64,000 nucleotides of DNA from Venenivibrio stagnispumantis. Lineage in GTDB: Bacteria; Aquificota; Aquificia; Aquificales; Hydrogenothermaceae. The notes under the pieces were generated by a model. The model was not told where the DNA came from. It did not search any database and was given only the letters and a program-made list of their open reading frames with translations. Where the stretch lies: positions 16,315 to 80,314 of the forward strand of contig NZ_FXTX01000005.1 in assembly GCF_900182795.1 (NCBI RefSeq). The letters are read 5' to 3'. This document shows positions 53,960 to 63,176 of the stretch, in pieces (positions within the stretch are counted from its first letter, which is position 1; every line of letters begins with the position of its first letter). The position numbers and the translations under genes were made by a program.

Positions 53960-55699
53960 TTAAGGGATAAACATATACTCATCTTTATACCAGCCCCATA
54001 CGGTTGGAAATACATTTTTAAATTTATTTTTAACTGCTACGAGTTCTTCCGGTGCTGCTATAAAAATCATAGGTTGCTGCTGCCCTATTATTTTAAATGC
54101 TTCTTTATATAGCCTGTCCCTTTCTTTCTGATTTAGCTCGGTAGAGGCTTTTATAAATAGCTCATCTACTTTTGCTTCCCAGTCGGTAGCCGGTTTTTTC
54201 TGTTTTGGATTCCATAGATGCATATGTCCGCTTGAAAGCCAAACATTTTGTCCAAAATATGGGTCTAATGTTCCGGTCAAGCCTATAATAACTGCATCCC
54301 AATCACCGGAAGACATTAGCTTGGATACAAGATTGTTAAAATCAATTGCCTGAAAATTAACCTCAATACCTATTTTCTTTAAATCTTCTTTTAATATATT
54401 TCCTATTATTTCTCTTTCTTTACTTCCTGCATTTGTTATAAGATTAAAAGAAAGTTTATTTCCTTCTTTATCATATAAAAATCCATCTTTTCCTTCTTTA
54501 AAACCTATTGAAAGAAGTATTTCTTTTGCTTTTTTAAGATTGTATTCATACTTTGGATAAAAATTTTCATCAAATAATCTTCTTTCTGCCGGTGTTACAG
54601 CGGTATATAAAGGATATGCCAAGCCGTTGTAAGCTATATTTATTATTCCTTTTCTATCTACTGCATAAGAGATTGCCTGTCTGAATTTTTGATTTTGAAA
54701 CCATTTTAATTTATATTTTTCAATAGGTGCATTTGGATTTTGATTAAAACATATAAATGTTGTTGAAGGTGTAGCCCCGAGATTGTATATAGTAAAATCT
54801 TTTTCTTTTGCTTTTGGCAATAATTTAGGTAAATCTGAAGGTCTAACGCCGTATATATCTATCTCTCCTGATAAAAATTTTACAAGGGCAACATCAGGGT
54901 CTTTTATTATTTGGGCTTTTATCTGTTTTATATAAGGAAGTGGCTTTCCTTCTTCATCCTTTTCCCAGTAATAAGGATTTCTTTCATATATAACCATCTG
55001 TCCGGTTATATATTTTGATAATTTATAAGCTCCTGTTCCGATTAATTTTTCCGGTGGTGTATTTACACTCCATACGCTTGTAAATGTATTATTTTTAACA
55101 TATTCTTCAAGGATATGTTTTGGCAATATCGGTTGTGATACTGCATTTAAAAATGGTGCAAATGGTTTTGGAAGTATAAATTCTACCGTTTTATCATCTA
55201 TCTTTTTTACAATAAATGGCTTTCCTTCTATGGTAAGTACATCTCTTGCAGATGTTGGAATATTTTTATTGTAATATATCTGATTGTATGTAAATACAAC
55301 ATCATCTGCACTCACCGGCTTTCCATCAAACCATTTTGCATCTCTTAAATAAAATCTCCATATTGTTCCGGTTTTATCTTTTTCCCATCTTTCTGCAAGG
55401 TCAGGCTCCGGCAGTAATGTTTTTACATCTGTTTTTGTAAGTCCATTAAATAATGCTCCTATAACCGCTGTTGAGCTTGTTTCTGTTGCCATCACCGGAT
55501 TAAATGTTTTTGCATCGGAAGATAAAGCCCTTTGCAATAAATCAGTTTCTTTTCCTATTACTATATTAAATTCTTCCAGATTAACCTTTTTTATTACACT
55601 AAGATTTGAGCTATCGGAAGATGAAGATATAAAATAAACCGGTAAAAATAAAACAATTATTAATAAAAATGCCAAGCCGGTATAAATTAATTTATTCAT
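53960..55699 (-). CDS. ABC-type oligopeptide-binding protein (SBP family 5), membrane-anchored
   Basis: A 579-residue extracytoplasmic solute-binding protein of the DppA/OppA family: FNPVMATETSSTAVIGALFNGL near the N-terminus, WFDGKPVSADDVVFTYNQI, PKHILEEYVKN and VDRKGIINIAYNGLA are family hallmarks. The N-terminus has a single uncleaved-looking membrane anchor (IYTGLAFLLIIVLFLPVYFI, no lipobox). No permease or ATPase gene is adjacent, so it is an orphan receptor or works with components elsewhere. ATG 55699 is preferred to TTG 55702; both overlap the Trm112-like gene's end. Confidence 0.85.
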   Translation of the reverse strand: MNKLIYTGLAFLLIIVLFLPVYFISSSSDSSNLSVIKKVNLEEFNIVIGKETDLLQRALSSDAKTFNPVMATETSSTAVIGALFNGLTKTDVKTLLPEPDLAERWEKDKTGTIWRFYLRDAKWFDGKPVSADDVVFTYNQIYYNKNIPTSARDVLTIEGKPFIVKKIDDKTVEFILPKPFAPFLNAVSQPILPKHILEEYVKNNTFTSVWSVNTPPEKLIGTGAYKLSKYITGQMVIYERNPYYWEKDEEGKPLPYIKQIKAQIIKDPDVALVKFLSGEIDIYGVRPSDLPKLLPKAKEKDFTIYNLGATPSTTFICFNQNPNAPIEKYKLKWFQNQKFRQAISYAVDRKGIINIAYNGLAYPLYTAVTPAERRLFDENFYPKYEYNLKKAKEILLSIGFKEGKDGFLYDKEGNKLSFNLITNAGSKEREIIGNILKEDLKKIGIEVNFQAIDFNNLVSKLMSSGDWDAVIIGLTGTLDPYFGQNVWLSSGHMHLWNPKQKKPATDWEAKVDELFIKASTELNQKERDRLYKEAFKIIGQQQPMIFIAAPEELVAVKNKFKNVFPTVWGWYKDEYMFIP

Positions 55700-55856
55700 C
55701 AATCTTTTCTGCTTCTTCTACAATTAAAATAGGTATATCTTCTACGATTTTATATTTTAATTTACAAGCTCTGCAAATTAAACAATCTTCTTTATATTCA
55801 AGCTCACCTTTACATTTTGGACATACAATTATTTCAAGTATTTCCTTATCAATCAT
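55692..55856 (-). CDS. Trm112/UPF0434-like zinc-ribbon protein, 54 aa
   Basis: A 54-residue protein with zinc-ribbon cysteines in VCPKCKGELEY and CLICRACKLKY, followed by KIVEDIPILIVEEAEK, the UPF0434/Trm112 pattern. Such proteins act as partners of methyltransferases or in tRNA and ribosome modification. GAGGATTAAG precedes the ATG. Its stop overlaps the start of the peptide-binding protein by 8 bases (ATGAATAA), so they share an operon. It is short and easily missed. Confidence 0.82.
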   Translation of the reverse strand: MIDKEILEIIVCPKCKGELEYKEDCLICRACKLKYKIVEDIPILIVEEAEKIDE

Positions 55857-55871
55857 CTTAATCCTCAAAGA

Positions 55872-55894
55872 TGTTATAATTTTTAAAAATTATA
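55872..55894. promoter_or_regulatory. Overlapping divergent promoters, histidine kinase and Trm112-like gene
   Basis: Plus strand: TGT-TATAAT (55872-55880), an extended -10 for the histidine kinase. Minus strand: TATAAT (55894-55889) for the Trm112-like operon. The boxes lie within 23 bases, so the two transcripts may compete. Confidence 0.5.
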
Positions 55895-55911
55895 TTATAT
55901 ATCGTGGAATA

Positions 55912-57927
55912 ATGGAAGTTTTAATTTTTATCTGGATAATATATTTTCTTATTGTTAAATTTATAGGCGGTGATTATAAAAATCATATTAGATTAATAGT
56001 TTCTTTTGCCATAATTTTAATCCATTATGCTCTCTACCTTATATTTCAAGAAAAATATATAAATATTTTCGGCAATAGTTTATTTATCCTTGTAAATCTT
56101 TTTTTGTTTGATTATCTAAACTATACACTACAAAAGAAAATAAAGCTTTTTGTTTTTAAATTTTTTACTTTATTATTTATATCAGAAATTATCTCTAATC
56201 TTTACAAAATAAATCTTTATAACATTCCATTTGTTTTATCTATCTTAGTTTTATCTTTTAGAAATTATAAATCTAACTTAGAGCTTGTTTTATGGAATAT
56301 CACCTTAATAATAATAGCAGTTTCTTATTTTTATAATTTTTATTTTTATTATTTTTATGCTTTACTTACGCCTTTTTTTATTAAAAATCTTTTAGATACA
56401 TATCAAGATACTTTAAAAAAAGAAGAAAGAGATTTTAAATTAAGAATAAGAAAAGAAATAGATTTTGAGATAAATAGGCAGATAGAAGATTTAAGAAATG
56501 AACTTGAAATTATATACAAAAAATTAAAAGAGATATTTAGATTAAGTTCTTTTACTATTAAAGAGTTTGATATAGATTCAATGCTTACTAAATTTTGCTC
56601 CGGTTTATTAGATTTAGGTTATACCGGCGTTTATGTTGTTGTTGAAAATATACAAAAAAAAGAAGGTTTTTTCCCGAATGTAAAAAGATTTCAAGAAGAG
56701 ATTTTTCCAAAGCTAAATACATTACAGATTATAGAAGATAGATATATTGCCATTCCACTAAGTATAGAAGATAAAAATATAGGATATGTGGCAATCTACA
56801 AAAAAAATCCAATAGATATAAGCGAGATAGAATATCTCCAAATATATACAAATATCGTAACATCTGCATTAATGAAGATATTATATTTTACCCAGATGAT
56901 AAAATTCAGAGATTTAGTATATAAAACCTTAGAATCCATTGATATAGCAGTTGCCATAACAGATAAAGATTTTAATATTGAATTTGTTAATGAATCATTC
57001 TTAAAAATGGCAGAAAAAAAAGAAGGCAGTATTTATGATATGATACCGGTTTTAAACCAATTTAGAAAAAATTTTGAAGATGCTATAAAAAATAAAACTC
57101 CTTTTGAAACCAAATTTTCTTCCCTTAGCAGAAAAGTTTATGAATTAAAACTTTTTCCTATTTTAACTCAGGATACAATATCGCAGGTGGTTATCTTAAT
57201 AGAAGATATAACCGAAAAAGAAGAACTTGAAACCCAAATTATGCAAACGGAAAAGCTCGCAGTAATAGGAAGACTTGCTGCCGGTATATCCCACGAGATA
57301 AAAAATCCACTTGCAGCAATTTCCCAAACTGCCTTTTCTCTCAAAAGAAAAGCCATAAGAAATGCAAATAACTTAAAAGATAGTGTGATAGAAGCATCAG
57401 AAAGGATAGAAAGAAATATAAACAGAGCCACGGAAATAATTAATAGATTGCTTAATTTCTCAAAACCTTTTTATTCTAAGCTCGAAATTGTAAATCTAAA
57501 AGATTTATTGGAAGAAGCCATAAAACTTGCTTTAATCAAAGAATATGATGTAAAAATAATAAAAAATCTACAGGATATAAATATTTTGGCTGATAAAAAT
57601 GCTTTACTACAAGTCTTTATTAATATTATAATAAATGCTATAGAAGCTACTAATTATAAAGGTGAGATTATTATAAAAAATTATAAAGAAAATAATAATG
57701 CTGTGATATCTATTAAAGATAATGGGGTAGGAATACCGGAAGATATTGTAGATAAAATATTTGAACCATTCTTCACAACAAAAGAAAAAGGCACAGGACT
57801 TGGATTATCTGTCAGTTATAGAATAATAAAAGACCACAGTGGAATAATAAAAGTAAACTCAAAGGTAGGAGAAGGAACTGAATTTTTAATAATCCTTCCC
57901 TTAGAGGTGGAGAAAAATGAACTATAA
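55912..57927 (+). CDS. Membrane-bound sensor histidine kinase (NtrB/PAS-type)
   Basis: A 671-residue kinase. About six membrane segments in residues 1-165, a coiled-coil linker, a GAF-like domain (about 210-330), a PAS domain (about 345-435: ESIDIAVAITDKDFNIEFVN), the dimerisation/phosphoacceptor GRLAAGISHEIKNPLAAIS with His461, and an ATPase domain with FINIIINAIEATNY (N box), DNGVGIPEDI (G1) and GTGLGLSVSYRII (G2). ATG 55912 is chosen: earlier in-frame codons would pass through the reverse of the Trm112-like gene. It overlaps its response regulator by 11 bases, so they form one system. The stimulus is unknown. Confidence 0.92.
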   Translation: MEVLIFIWIIYFLIVKFIGGDYKNHIRLIVSFAIILIHYALYLIFQEKYINIFGNSLFILVNLFLFDYLNYTLQKKIKLFVFKFFTLLFISEIISNLYKINLYNIPFVLSILVLSFRNYKSNLELVLWNITLIIIAVSYFYNFYFYYFYALLTPFFIKNLLDTYQDTLKKEERDFKLRIRKEIDFEINRQIEDLRNELEIIYKKLKEIFRLSSFTIKEFDIDSMLTKFCSGLLDLGYTGVYVVVENIQKKEGFFPNVKRFQEEIFPKLNTLQIIEDRYIAIPLSIEDKNIGYVAIYKKNPIDISEIEYLQIYTNIVTSALMKILYFTQMIKFRDLVYKTLESIDIAVAITDKDFNIEFVNESFLKMAEKKEGSIYDMIPVLNQFRKNFEDAIKNKTPFETKFSSLSRKVYELKLFPILTQDTISQVVILIEDITEKEELETQIMQTEKLAVIGRLAAGISHEIKNPLAAISQTAFSLKRKAIRNANNLKDSVIEASERIERNINRATEIINRLLNFSKPFYSKLEIVNLKDLLEEAIKLALIKEYDVKIIKNLQDINILADKNALLQVFINIIINAIEATNYKGEIIIKNYKENNNAVISIKDNGVGIPEDIVDKIFEPFFTTKEKGTGLGLSVSYRIIKDHSGIIKVNSKVGEGTEFLIILPLEVEKNEL

Positions 57928-59302
57928 AGGTTATATTTTAGTTGTTGATGATGAAGAAGATATTTTATTTTCCATAAAAGAGATATTGGAAGATGAAGGA
58001 TATAAAGTAGATATAGAAAGCTCTGCTGAAAAAGCAATACAGCTTGTAAAGGAAAATGATTATGATTTAGTCATATCAGATTTAAAAATACCAAAAATTA
58101 CCGGAGATAAATTACTAAAAGAAGTAAAAAAGATAAATAAAAATATCTCATTTATTATACTTACTGCTTATGGAAGTATAGATGTAGCAGTATCTTGTAT
58201 GAAAGATGGAGCTTTTTCTTTTTTAACTAAACCTATTGATTTTAATGATGAAATGGTTTGGAAAACAATACAGGAAGCTGTTGAAAAATCAAAACTTTTA
58301 AAAGAAAATGCAAAATTAAAAGAAGAGTTTTCTAAACAAAAGATAGATTTTATAATAACAAGAAATCCTCTTATGAAAGAGATAATAAATTATATACAAA
58401 AGATAGCAAATTTTGATTTTACGGTGTTGATATACGGAGAAAGTGGAACCGGAAAAGAGCTTATAGCAAGGGCTATTCACCAGCTTAGTAGTAGGAGAAA
58501 TAAACCATTTTTAGCTGTAAATTGTGCTGCAATATCAAAAGATATAATGGAATCTGAATTTTTCGGAGTTAAAAAAGGAGTATATACCGGAGCAGATGAA
58601 GACAGAAAAGGCATATTAGAACAGGCAGAAGGCGGAACTGTATTTCTTGATGAAATATCCGAACTACCTCTTGATATACAAGGCAAATTACTCAGATTTT
58701 TACAAGATAAAGAGATAAGAAAAATAGGAGATGTAGTTTCTAAAAAAGTAGATGTAAGAGTAATAGCAGCTACAAATAAAGATTTAAAAAAATTAGTCCA
58801 AGAAGGAAAATTTAGGGAAGATTTATATTTTAGATTAGAAGGTTTAAAGATAGAAATACCACCACTTAGGGAAAGAAAGGATGATATACCGCTTCTTGTA
58901 TATCATTTTATAGATAAATTTAATAAAAAATATATGAAAGAGATAAAAGGAGTTATGCCCGATGCATTAGAGGCATTTATAAAATATAAATGGGAAGGTA
59001 ATGTTAGACAGCTTGAAAATGTTATTAATGAAGCATCTATTTTGGCAGAAGATTATATTGAAATGAAGCATCTTCCTGAATATATTAGAAATTATAAATC
59101 AGATGAAATTATTTTTGATTATAATCAAGCAAAAAAATATTATGAATATAAATTTGCCCAAAATTATTTTAGAACATTGCTTGCATATACAGAAGGTAAT
59201 ATTTCACAGGCAGCAAAACTTGCAAATATAGAAAGACAATCTTTACAAAAATTATTAAAGAAATATAATATAGACCCATCAGAATTTAGAAATAAGAGGT
59301 GA
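57917..59302 (+). CDS. Sigma-54-dependent response regulator (NtrC family)
   Basis: A 461-residue regulator: receiver domain with the phosphoacceptor Asp55 in LVISDLKIPKITG, a AAA+ central domain with Walker A YGESGTGKELIARAI, the sigma-54 contact loop GVYTGA (GAFTGA in most members), Walker B GGTVFLDEIS and the sensor LPLDIQGKLLRFLQ, and a C-terminal Fis-type HTH (GNISQAAKLANIERQSLQKL). It activates sigma-54 promoters when phosphorylated by the kinase upstream. The Phe to Tyr change in the loop is conservative and likely tolerated. Targets are not known; a sigma-54-like box is seen at glnB. Confidence 0.95.
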   Translation: MNYKGYILVVDDEEDILFSIKEILEDEGYKVDIESSAEKAIQLVKENDYDLVISDLKIPKITGDKLLKEVKKINKNISFIILTAYGSIDVAVSCMKDGAFSFLTKPIDFNDEMVWKTIQEAVEKSKLLKENAKLKEEFSKQKIDFIITRNPLMKEIINYIQKIANFDFTVLIYGESGTGKELIARAIHQLSSRRNKPFLAVNCAAISKDIMESEFFGVKKGVYTGADEDRKGILEQAEGGTVFLDEISELPLDIQGKLLRFLQDKEIRKIGDVVSKKVDVRVIAATNKDLKKLVQEGKFREDLYFRLEGLKIEIPPLRERKDDIPLLVYHFIDKFNKKYMKEIKGVMPDALEAFIKYKWEGNVRQLENVINEASILAEDYIEMKHLPEYIRNYKSDEIIFDYNQAKKYYEYKFAQNYFRTLLAYTEGNISQAAKLANIERQSLQKLLKKYNIDPSEFRNKR

Positions 59303-59307
59303 AGTTT

Positions 59308-61608
59308 TTGCGTTTAAAAGATTTAGAAAGCTTAGAATATTTTAAATTTTTACAACTTCTTTCTGAATTTACCGGTAATAAATTAACAAAAGAAAAGATA
59401 TTAAATACAAAACCGGAAAAAGAAGAAAAAGTTTTATTGCAAAATATCCAAAAAACAGAAGAATTTCTGAATATAGTAAATAAAGAAGGATATTTTCCAT
59501 TAACCGAGTATCCGGATATTACAGAAAGTTTAAAACTTTTATCTATTGAAGATAGTATTTTATCGGTGCAGGATATTATTGATATTGGAAATATTTTATT
59601 CATATCAAGACAGATTAAAAATTTCCTATCAAATGTTGAAAAAAATTATCTTTTAGATTTGTATAAAAAAATAGGAAGTTCAAGAGAGGTTGAAAAAATA
59701 ATAAATGATACAGTAGATAAATCAACCAACTCAATAAAAGATAATGCAAGCACAGATTTATCAAGAATAAAAAAACAGATAAAAGATACGGAAAAAAATA
59801 TAATCTCTATCCTTGAAAAAATACTCCATTCAAGGCAGTTTGAGGATATTATACAGGATAAGATAATAACAATTAGAAGAGATAGATTTGTTATTCCGGT
59901 AAAAACTAATTTTTCTTCCAAGCTAAAAGGAATTATTCAAGATAAATCTTCTTCCGGTCAAACATTGTATATAGAGCCAATTAATATAATTGAGCTAAAT
60001 AACAATCTATCTAATCTAAAAATTGAAGAAAGCATAGAAATAAGAAGAATTTTGAAATTTATAACAGATTTATTAAGAGAAAAATATAATATGATAAAAT
60101 CAAGTTTTGAAGCAATAATAGAGCTTGATTATCTATATACAAAAGTAAAATTTGCAAAAAAAGTTAATGCAGTATTTCCAAAAATATCAGATAAAATAAA
60201 TTTAATACAGGCAAAACATCCTATATTTTTACTTAAAGAAAAAAATTTTAATCCAATAGATTTAATAGCTACAGAAAAAAGAGCCGTAATCATAACCGGT
60301 TCAAATACCGGTGGAAAAACGGTAGCATTAAAAACTCTCGGATTAAATGCATTATTACTACAATCAGCTATTCCAATACCGGTAGCAGAAGAAAGCGAAA
60401 TACCGATATTTGATGGAATATATGCAGATATAGGAGATATGCAAAGCATAGAGCAAGATTTATCAACATACTCATCTCATATTATAAATATAAAAGAGAT
60501 ATTATCTTTAATTACAGACAAATCTTTACTACTACTTGATGAATTAATACCCGGCACTGACCCAGATGAAGCATCAGCAATAGGCATAGGCATTTTACAT
60601 AAAATAAAAGAAAAAAAATCTTTTGCATTTATAACAACCCATTTCAAAAAAATAAAGATGTTTGCTTTATCAGATGATTATTTTGAAGTGGCTTCAGTTG
60701 GATTTGATTTGGAAACTTTAAAACCAACTTATAAACTTTATTATAAATCAGTGGGACAAAGTATGGCATTTAGTATTGCAAAAAGATTAGGTTTAGATGA
60801 AGAGATATTAAAAATAGCAGAAAATTATGTTGAAAATATAGATTTAAATAAAATGATAGAAGCATTAGAAAATTACAGAAAATTATACGAAGAGCAGTAT
60901 TATCAATATTTAAAATTAAGAGAGGAATTTGAGAAAGAGAAAGAAAAATATAAAAAATTAAATGAAGAGCTTGAAAGAAAGAAAAAAGAAAAATGGAAAG
61001 AAGAACTAAAAGAAGCAGAAGAATTTATAAAAAATCTTAGAAAAGAAGGCTACCGGATAATAGATAGTTTAAAAGAAAAAGAGTTATCAGCAAGAGATTT
61101 AGAAAAATTTATAAAAATAAAAAAAGAACAGTTAAAAACAGCCTATCCGGAAGATAAAAATATACAGATAGAAGAACTAAAAGAAGGAGATAAAGTAAAA
61201 ATAAAAGGTAAATCTCAGATAGGAGAGATAATAACAATAAGAGAGGATAAAGCAAATGTTAATTTCGGTGGCATTAAAATATGGATAAATTTAGATAATC
61301 TTGAAAAAGTAGAAAAAGAAGAAAAATCAAAATTAGATTTTAAAATAAAAAAAGATATAAAACCTATCCCTACCTACATTAATCTCATAGGTAAAACAAA
61401 AGAAGAAGCAATAAAAGAGCTTTCAGAATATATAGATAAAGCAGTTCTTCAAGGAATTTCTACATTTAGGATTATACATGGATATGGAAGTGGAATATTA
61501 AGAAAAGCCGTTAGAGAGTATTTAGATAACTTACCTTTTAAGGTAAGATATGAAGATGCACCTTATCAAGAAGGTGGTCTTGGAGTAACGATAGTTTATA
61601 TAGAATAA
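59308..61608 (+). CDS. mutS2: MutS2, Smr-domain DNA-binding ATPase
   Basis: MutS2 is a MutS homologue without the mismatch-recognition domain; it limits recombination and rescues collided ribosomes. The 766-residue protein has the core and clamp (1-280), ATPase with ITGSNTGGKTVALKTLG (Walker A), Walker B LLLLDELIPGTDPDEASA, a long helical/KOW-like linker and a C-terminal Smr domain with RIIHGYGSGILRKAVREYL. TTG at 59308 is chosen over GTG 59299 because GAGGTG (59296-59301) sits 7 bases before it. It follows the response regulator with no gap. Confidence 0.93.
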   Translation: MRLKDLESLEYFKFLQLLSEFTGNKLTKEKILNTKPEKEEKVLLQNIQKTEEFLNIVNKEGYFPLTEYPDITESLKLLSIEDSILSVQDIIDIGNILFISRQIKNFLSNVEKNYLLDLYKKIGSSREVEKIINDTVDKSTNSIKDNASTDLSRIKKQIKDTEKNIISILEKILHSRQFEDIIQDKIITIRRDRFVIPVKTNFSSKLKGIIQDKSSSGQTLYIEPINIIELNNNLSNLKIEESIEIRRILKFITDLLREKYNMIKSSFEAIIELDYLYTKVKFAKKVNAVFPKISDKINLIQAKHPIFLLKEKNFNPIDLIATEKRAVIITGSNTGGKTVALKTLGLNALLLQSAIPIPVAEESEIPIFDGIYADIGDMQSIEQDLSTYSSHIINIKEILSLITDKSLLLLDELIPGTDPDEASAIGIGILHKIKEKKSFAFITTHFKKIKMFALSDDYFEVASVGFDLETLKPTYKLYYKSVGQSMAFSIAKRLGLDEEILKIAENYVENIDLNKMIEALENYRKLYEEQYYQYLKLREEFEKEKEKYKKLNEELERKKKEKWKEELKEAEEFIKNLRKEGYRIIDSLKEKELSARDLEKFIKIKKEQLKTAYPEDKNIQIEELKEGDKVKIKGKSQIGEIITIREDKANVNFGGIKIWINLDNLEKVEKEEKSKLDFKIKKDIKPIPTYINLIGKTKEEAIKELSEYIDKAVLQGISTFRIIHGYGSGILRKAVREYLDNLPFKVRYEDAPYQEGGLGVTIVYIE

Positions 61609-61663
61609 GATAAAAATGATAATATATTATAAAAGAGGTAATAAATAATAAGAGGTTAAGATA

Positions 61664-61843
61664 ATGCAAACCATAAACCTTAATGAACTTCCTGAAGAAG
61701 CTCAAAAAGAATTATTGGATTTCTATGAATTTTTACTTCAAAAGTATAAGAAAAAGAAAACAAAAAAGAAAATAGAAGAAATAATTCCGAGAAAAGTTAA
61801 AGAATTTACACCGATAAAAAGAGAAGAAATCTATGAAAGATAA
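61664..61843 (+). CDS. Short antitoxin, DUF2281/VapB-like, 59 aa
   Basis: A 59-residue protein starting MQTINLNELPEEAQKELLDFYEFLLQK, the helical motif of DUF2281-type VapB antitoxins, followed by a very basic middle (KYKKKKTKKKIEEI) and a C-terminal toxin-binding part. AGAGG lies upstream. It overlaps the PIN gene by 11 bases, as in the minus-strand PIN pair. Its length makes it easy to miss. Confidence 0.78.
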   Translation: MQTINLNELPEEAQKELLDFYEFLLQKYKKKKTKKKIEEIIPRKVKEFTPIKREEIYER

Positions 61844-62258
61844 AATATTCATAGATACAAATATTTGGTTATATGCTTTTATGGAACAGGATTTCAAAAA
61901 AACCTCAATAGCAAGAGAAATAATAGATAAAAATATGGAGCAAATTTGCTTAAGCACACAAATTTTAAATGAAATTTGCATTAATCTTTTAAAAAAAGCT
62001 AATTATTCAGAAGAAGAGATAAAAAATCTAATTAAAAACTTTGATGAAGTATATGAAATATATCCAATAAGAATAGAAGATTGTCTTAAAGCTTCAGAAG
62101 TTAGAAATAAATTTAATATTTCCTATTGGGATAGTTTAGTTATTGCATCAGCATTAAATAATGGATGTATTATTTTATATTCAGAAGATATGCAACATAA
62201 TCAAATTATAGAAAACCAACTAAAAATAATAAATCCTTTTTTAAATAACAAGGAATGA
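61833..62258 (+). CDS. PIN-domain toxin VapC-like
   Basis: A 141-residue PIN-domain RNase. Acidic active-site residues are visible in IFIDTNIWLYAFMEQD (first Asp), in LSTQILNEICINL (Glu), and in FNISYWDSLVIASAL and ILYSEDMQHNQ at the C-terminus, a good match to VapC of the VapBC family. It overlaps the antitoxin by 11 bases. The pair has no homologous repeat in the first PIN module, so it was acquired separately. Confidence 0.85.
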   Translation: MKDKIFIDTNIWLYAFMEQDFKKTSIAREIIDKNMEQICLSTQILNEICINLLKKANYSEEEIKNLIKNFDEVYEIYPIRIEDCLKASEVRNKFNISYWDSLVIASALNNGCIILYSEDMQHNQIIENQLKIINPFLNNKE

Positions 62259-62297
62259 AATTTTCAAACATTAGAATTATATATTGAGGAGCAAGAG

Positions 62298-63176
62298 ATG
62301 AAATATCTTGGATTGGATATAGGTGGAACATTTTTAAAATATATATTTAAAGATGGAGAAAATATTGAGAAAGATAAAATATATATAAGGGATTTTTTTG
62401 AAAAAAATGATTTAAAAGGTTTTATAGATATTTTAAATAAAGTTATATCTTTAAAAAATCCGGATAAAATTGGCATAGCAGTTGCCGGTCTTGTTGATAA
62501 AAAAAATAATAAAATAACAAACTCTCCTAATTTAAAAATGATAGAAAGTTTAGATTTATCCGAATATATTCAGACAGATATAATTATTGAAAATGATGCA
62601 AATGCTGCTGCTTATGGAGAGTATAAATACGGAATTGGAAAAAATAGCAATATTTTTATATGTCTTACCCTTGGAACAGGACTTGGTGGTGGTGTTGTAA
62701 TAAATGGAAAACTTATTTCCGGAGTTTCCGGTAGTGCTATGGAAGTAGGGCATATTACGGTAGAAAAAGATGGATGGATTTGCCATTGTGGAAGAAAAGG
62801 ATGCCTTGAAAGTTATGTATCTTCTTACGGACTTGAAAGATTTTATTGCTTATTGACAGACAATAAAAAAAGCTCTTTTGAGATAATAAATCTTGCAAAG
62901 GAAAAAGATATAAATGCAATTAAATCAATAGATTATTTTACAGATTATTTATCTATCGGTATTATGAATTTAACCCATATATTTAATCCGGATATAATAG
63001 CAATAGCCGGCGGAATTGTAGAAAATTATCCTGATATTATAAATATAACAAAAGAAAAAGTTAAAAATCTTATATTTCCTTTACCACTTAGGGATTTAAG
63101 AATTGAGATAGCAACTTTGGGGGAATATAGCGGAGCTTATGGGGCTTTGGCAATAGCTCAAGATTACTATTCATAA
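62298..63176 (+). CDS. ROK-family sugar kinase
   Basis: A 292-residue ROK protein: phosphate loop LGLDIGGTFLKYIF, IGIAVAGLVD, catalytic region IIENDANAAAYGEYKYG, TLGTGLGGGVVINGK, and the zinc-binding GHITVEKDGWICHCGRKGCLESY. These fit glucokinase-type ROK kinases rather than repressors, as no HTH is present. In an autotroph it may serve glycogen or cell-wall sugar turnover. The last 10 bases overlap queD on the other strand. Confidence 0.9.
   Translation: MKYLGLDIGGTFLKYIFKDGENIEKDKIYIRDFFEKNDLKGFIDILNKVISLKNPDKIGIAVAGLVDKKNNKITNSPNLKMIESLDLSEYIQTDIIIENDANAAAYGEYKYGIGKNSNIFICLTLGTGLGGGVVINGKLISGVSGSAMEVGHITVEKDGWICHCGRKGCLESYVSSYGLERFYCLLTDNKKSSFEIINLAKEKDINAIKSIDYFTDYLSIGIMNLTHIFNPDIIAIAGGIVENYPDIINITKEKVKNLIFPLPLRDLRIEIATLGEYSGAYGALAIAQDYYS

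Noticed and set aside
55669..55911. Long plus-strand N-terminal extension of the histidine kinase
   Set aside because: It is the reverse of the Trm112-like gene; a ribosome-site-like GTGGAAT and promoter favour ATG 55912.
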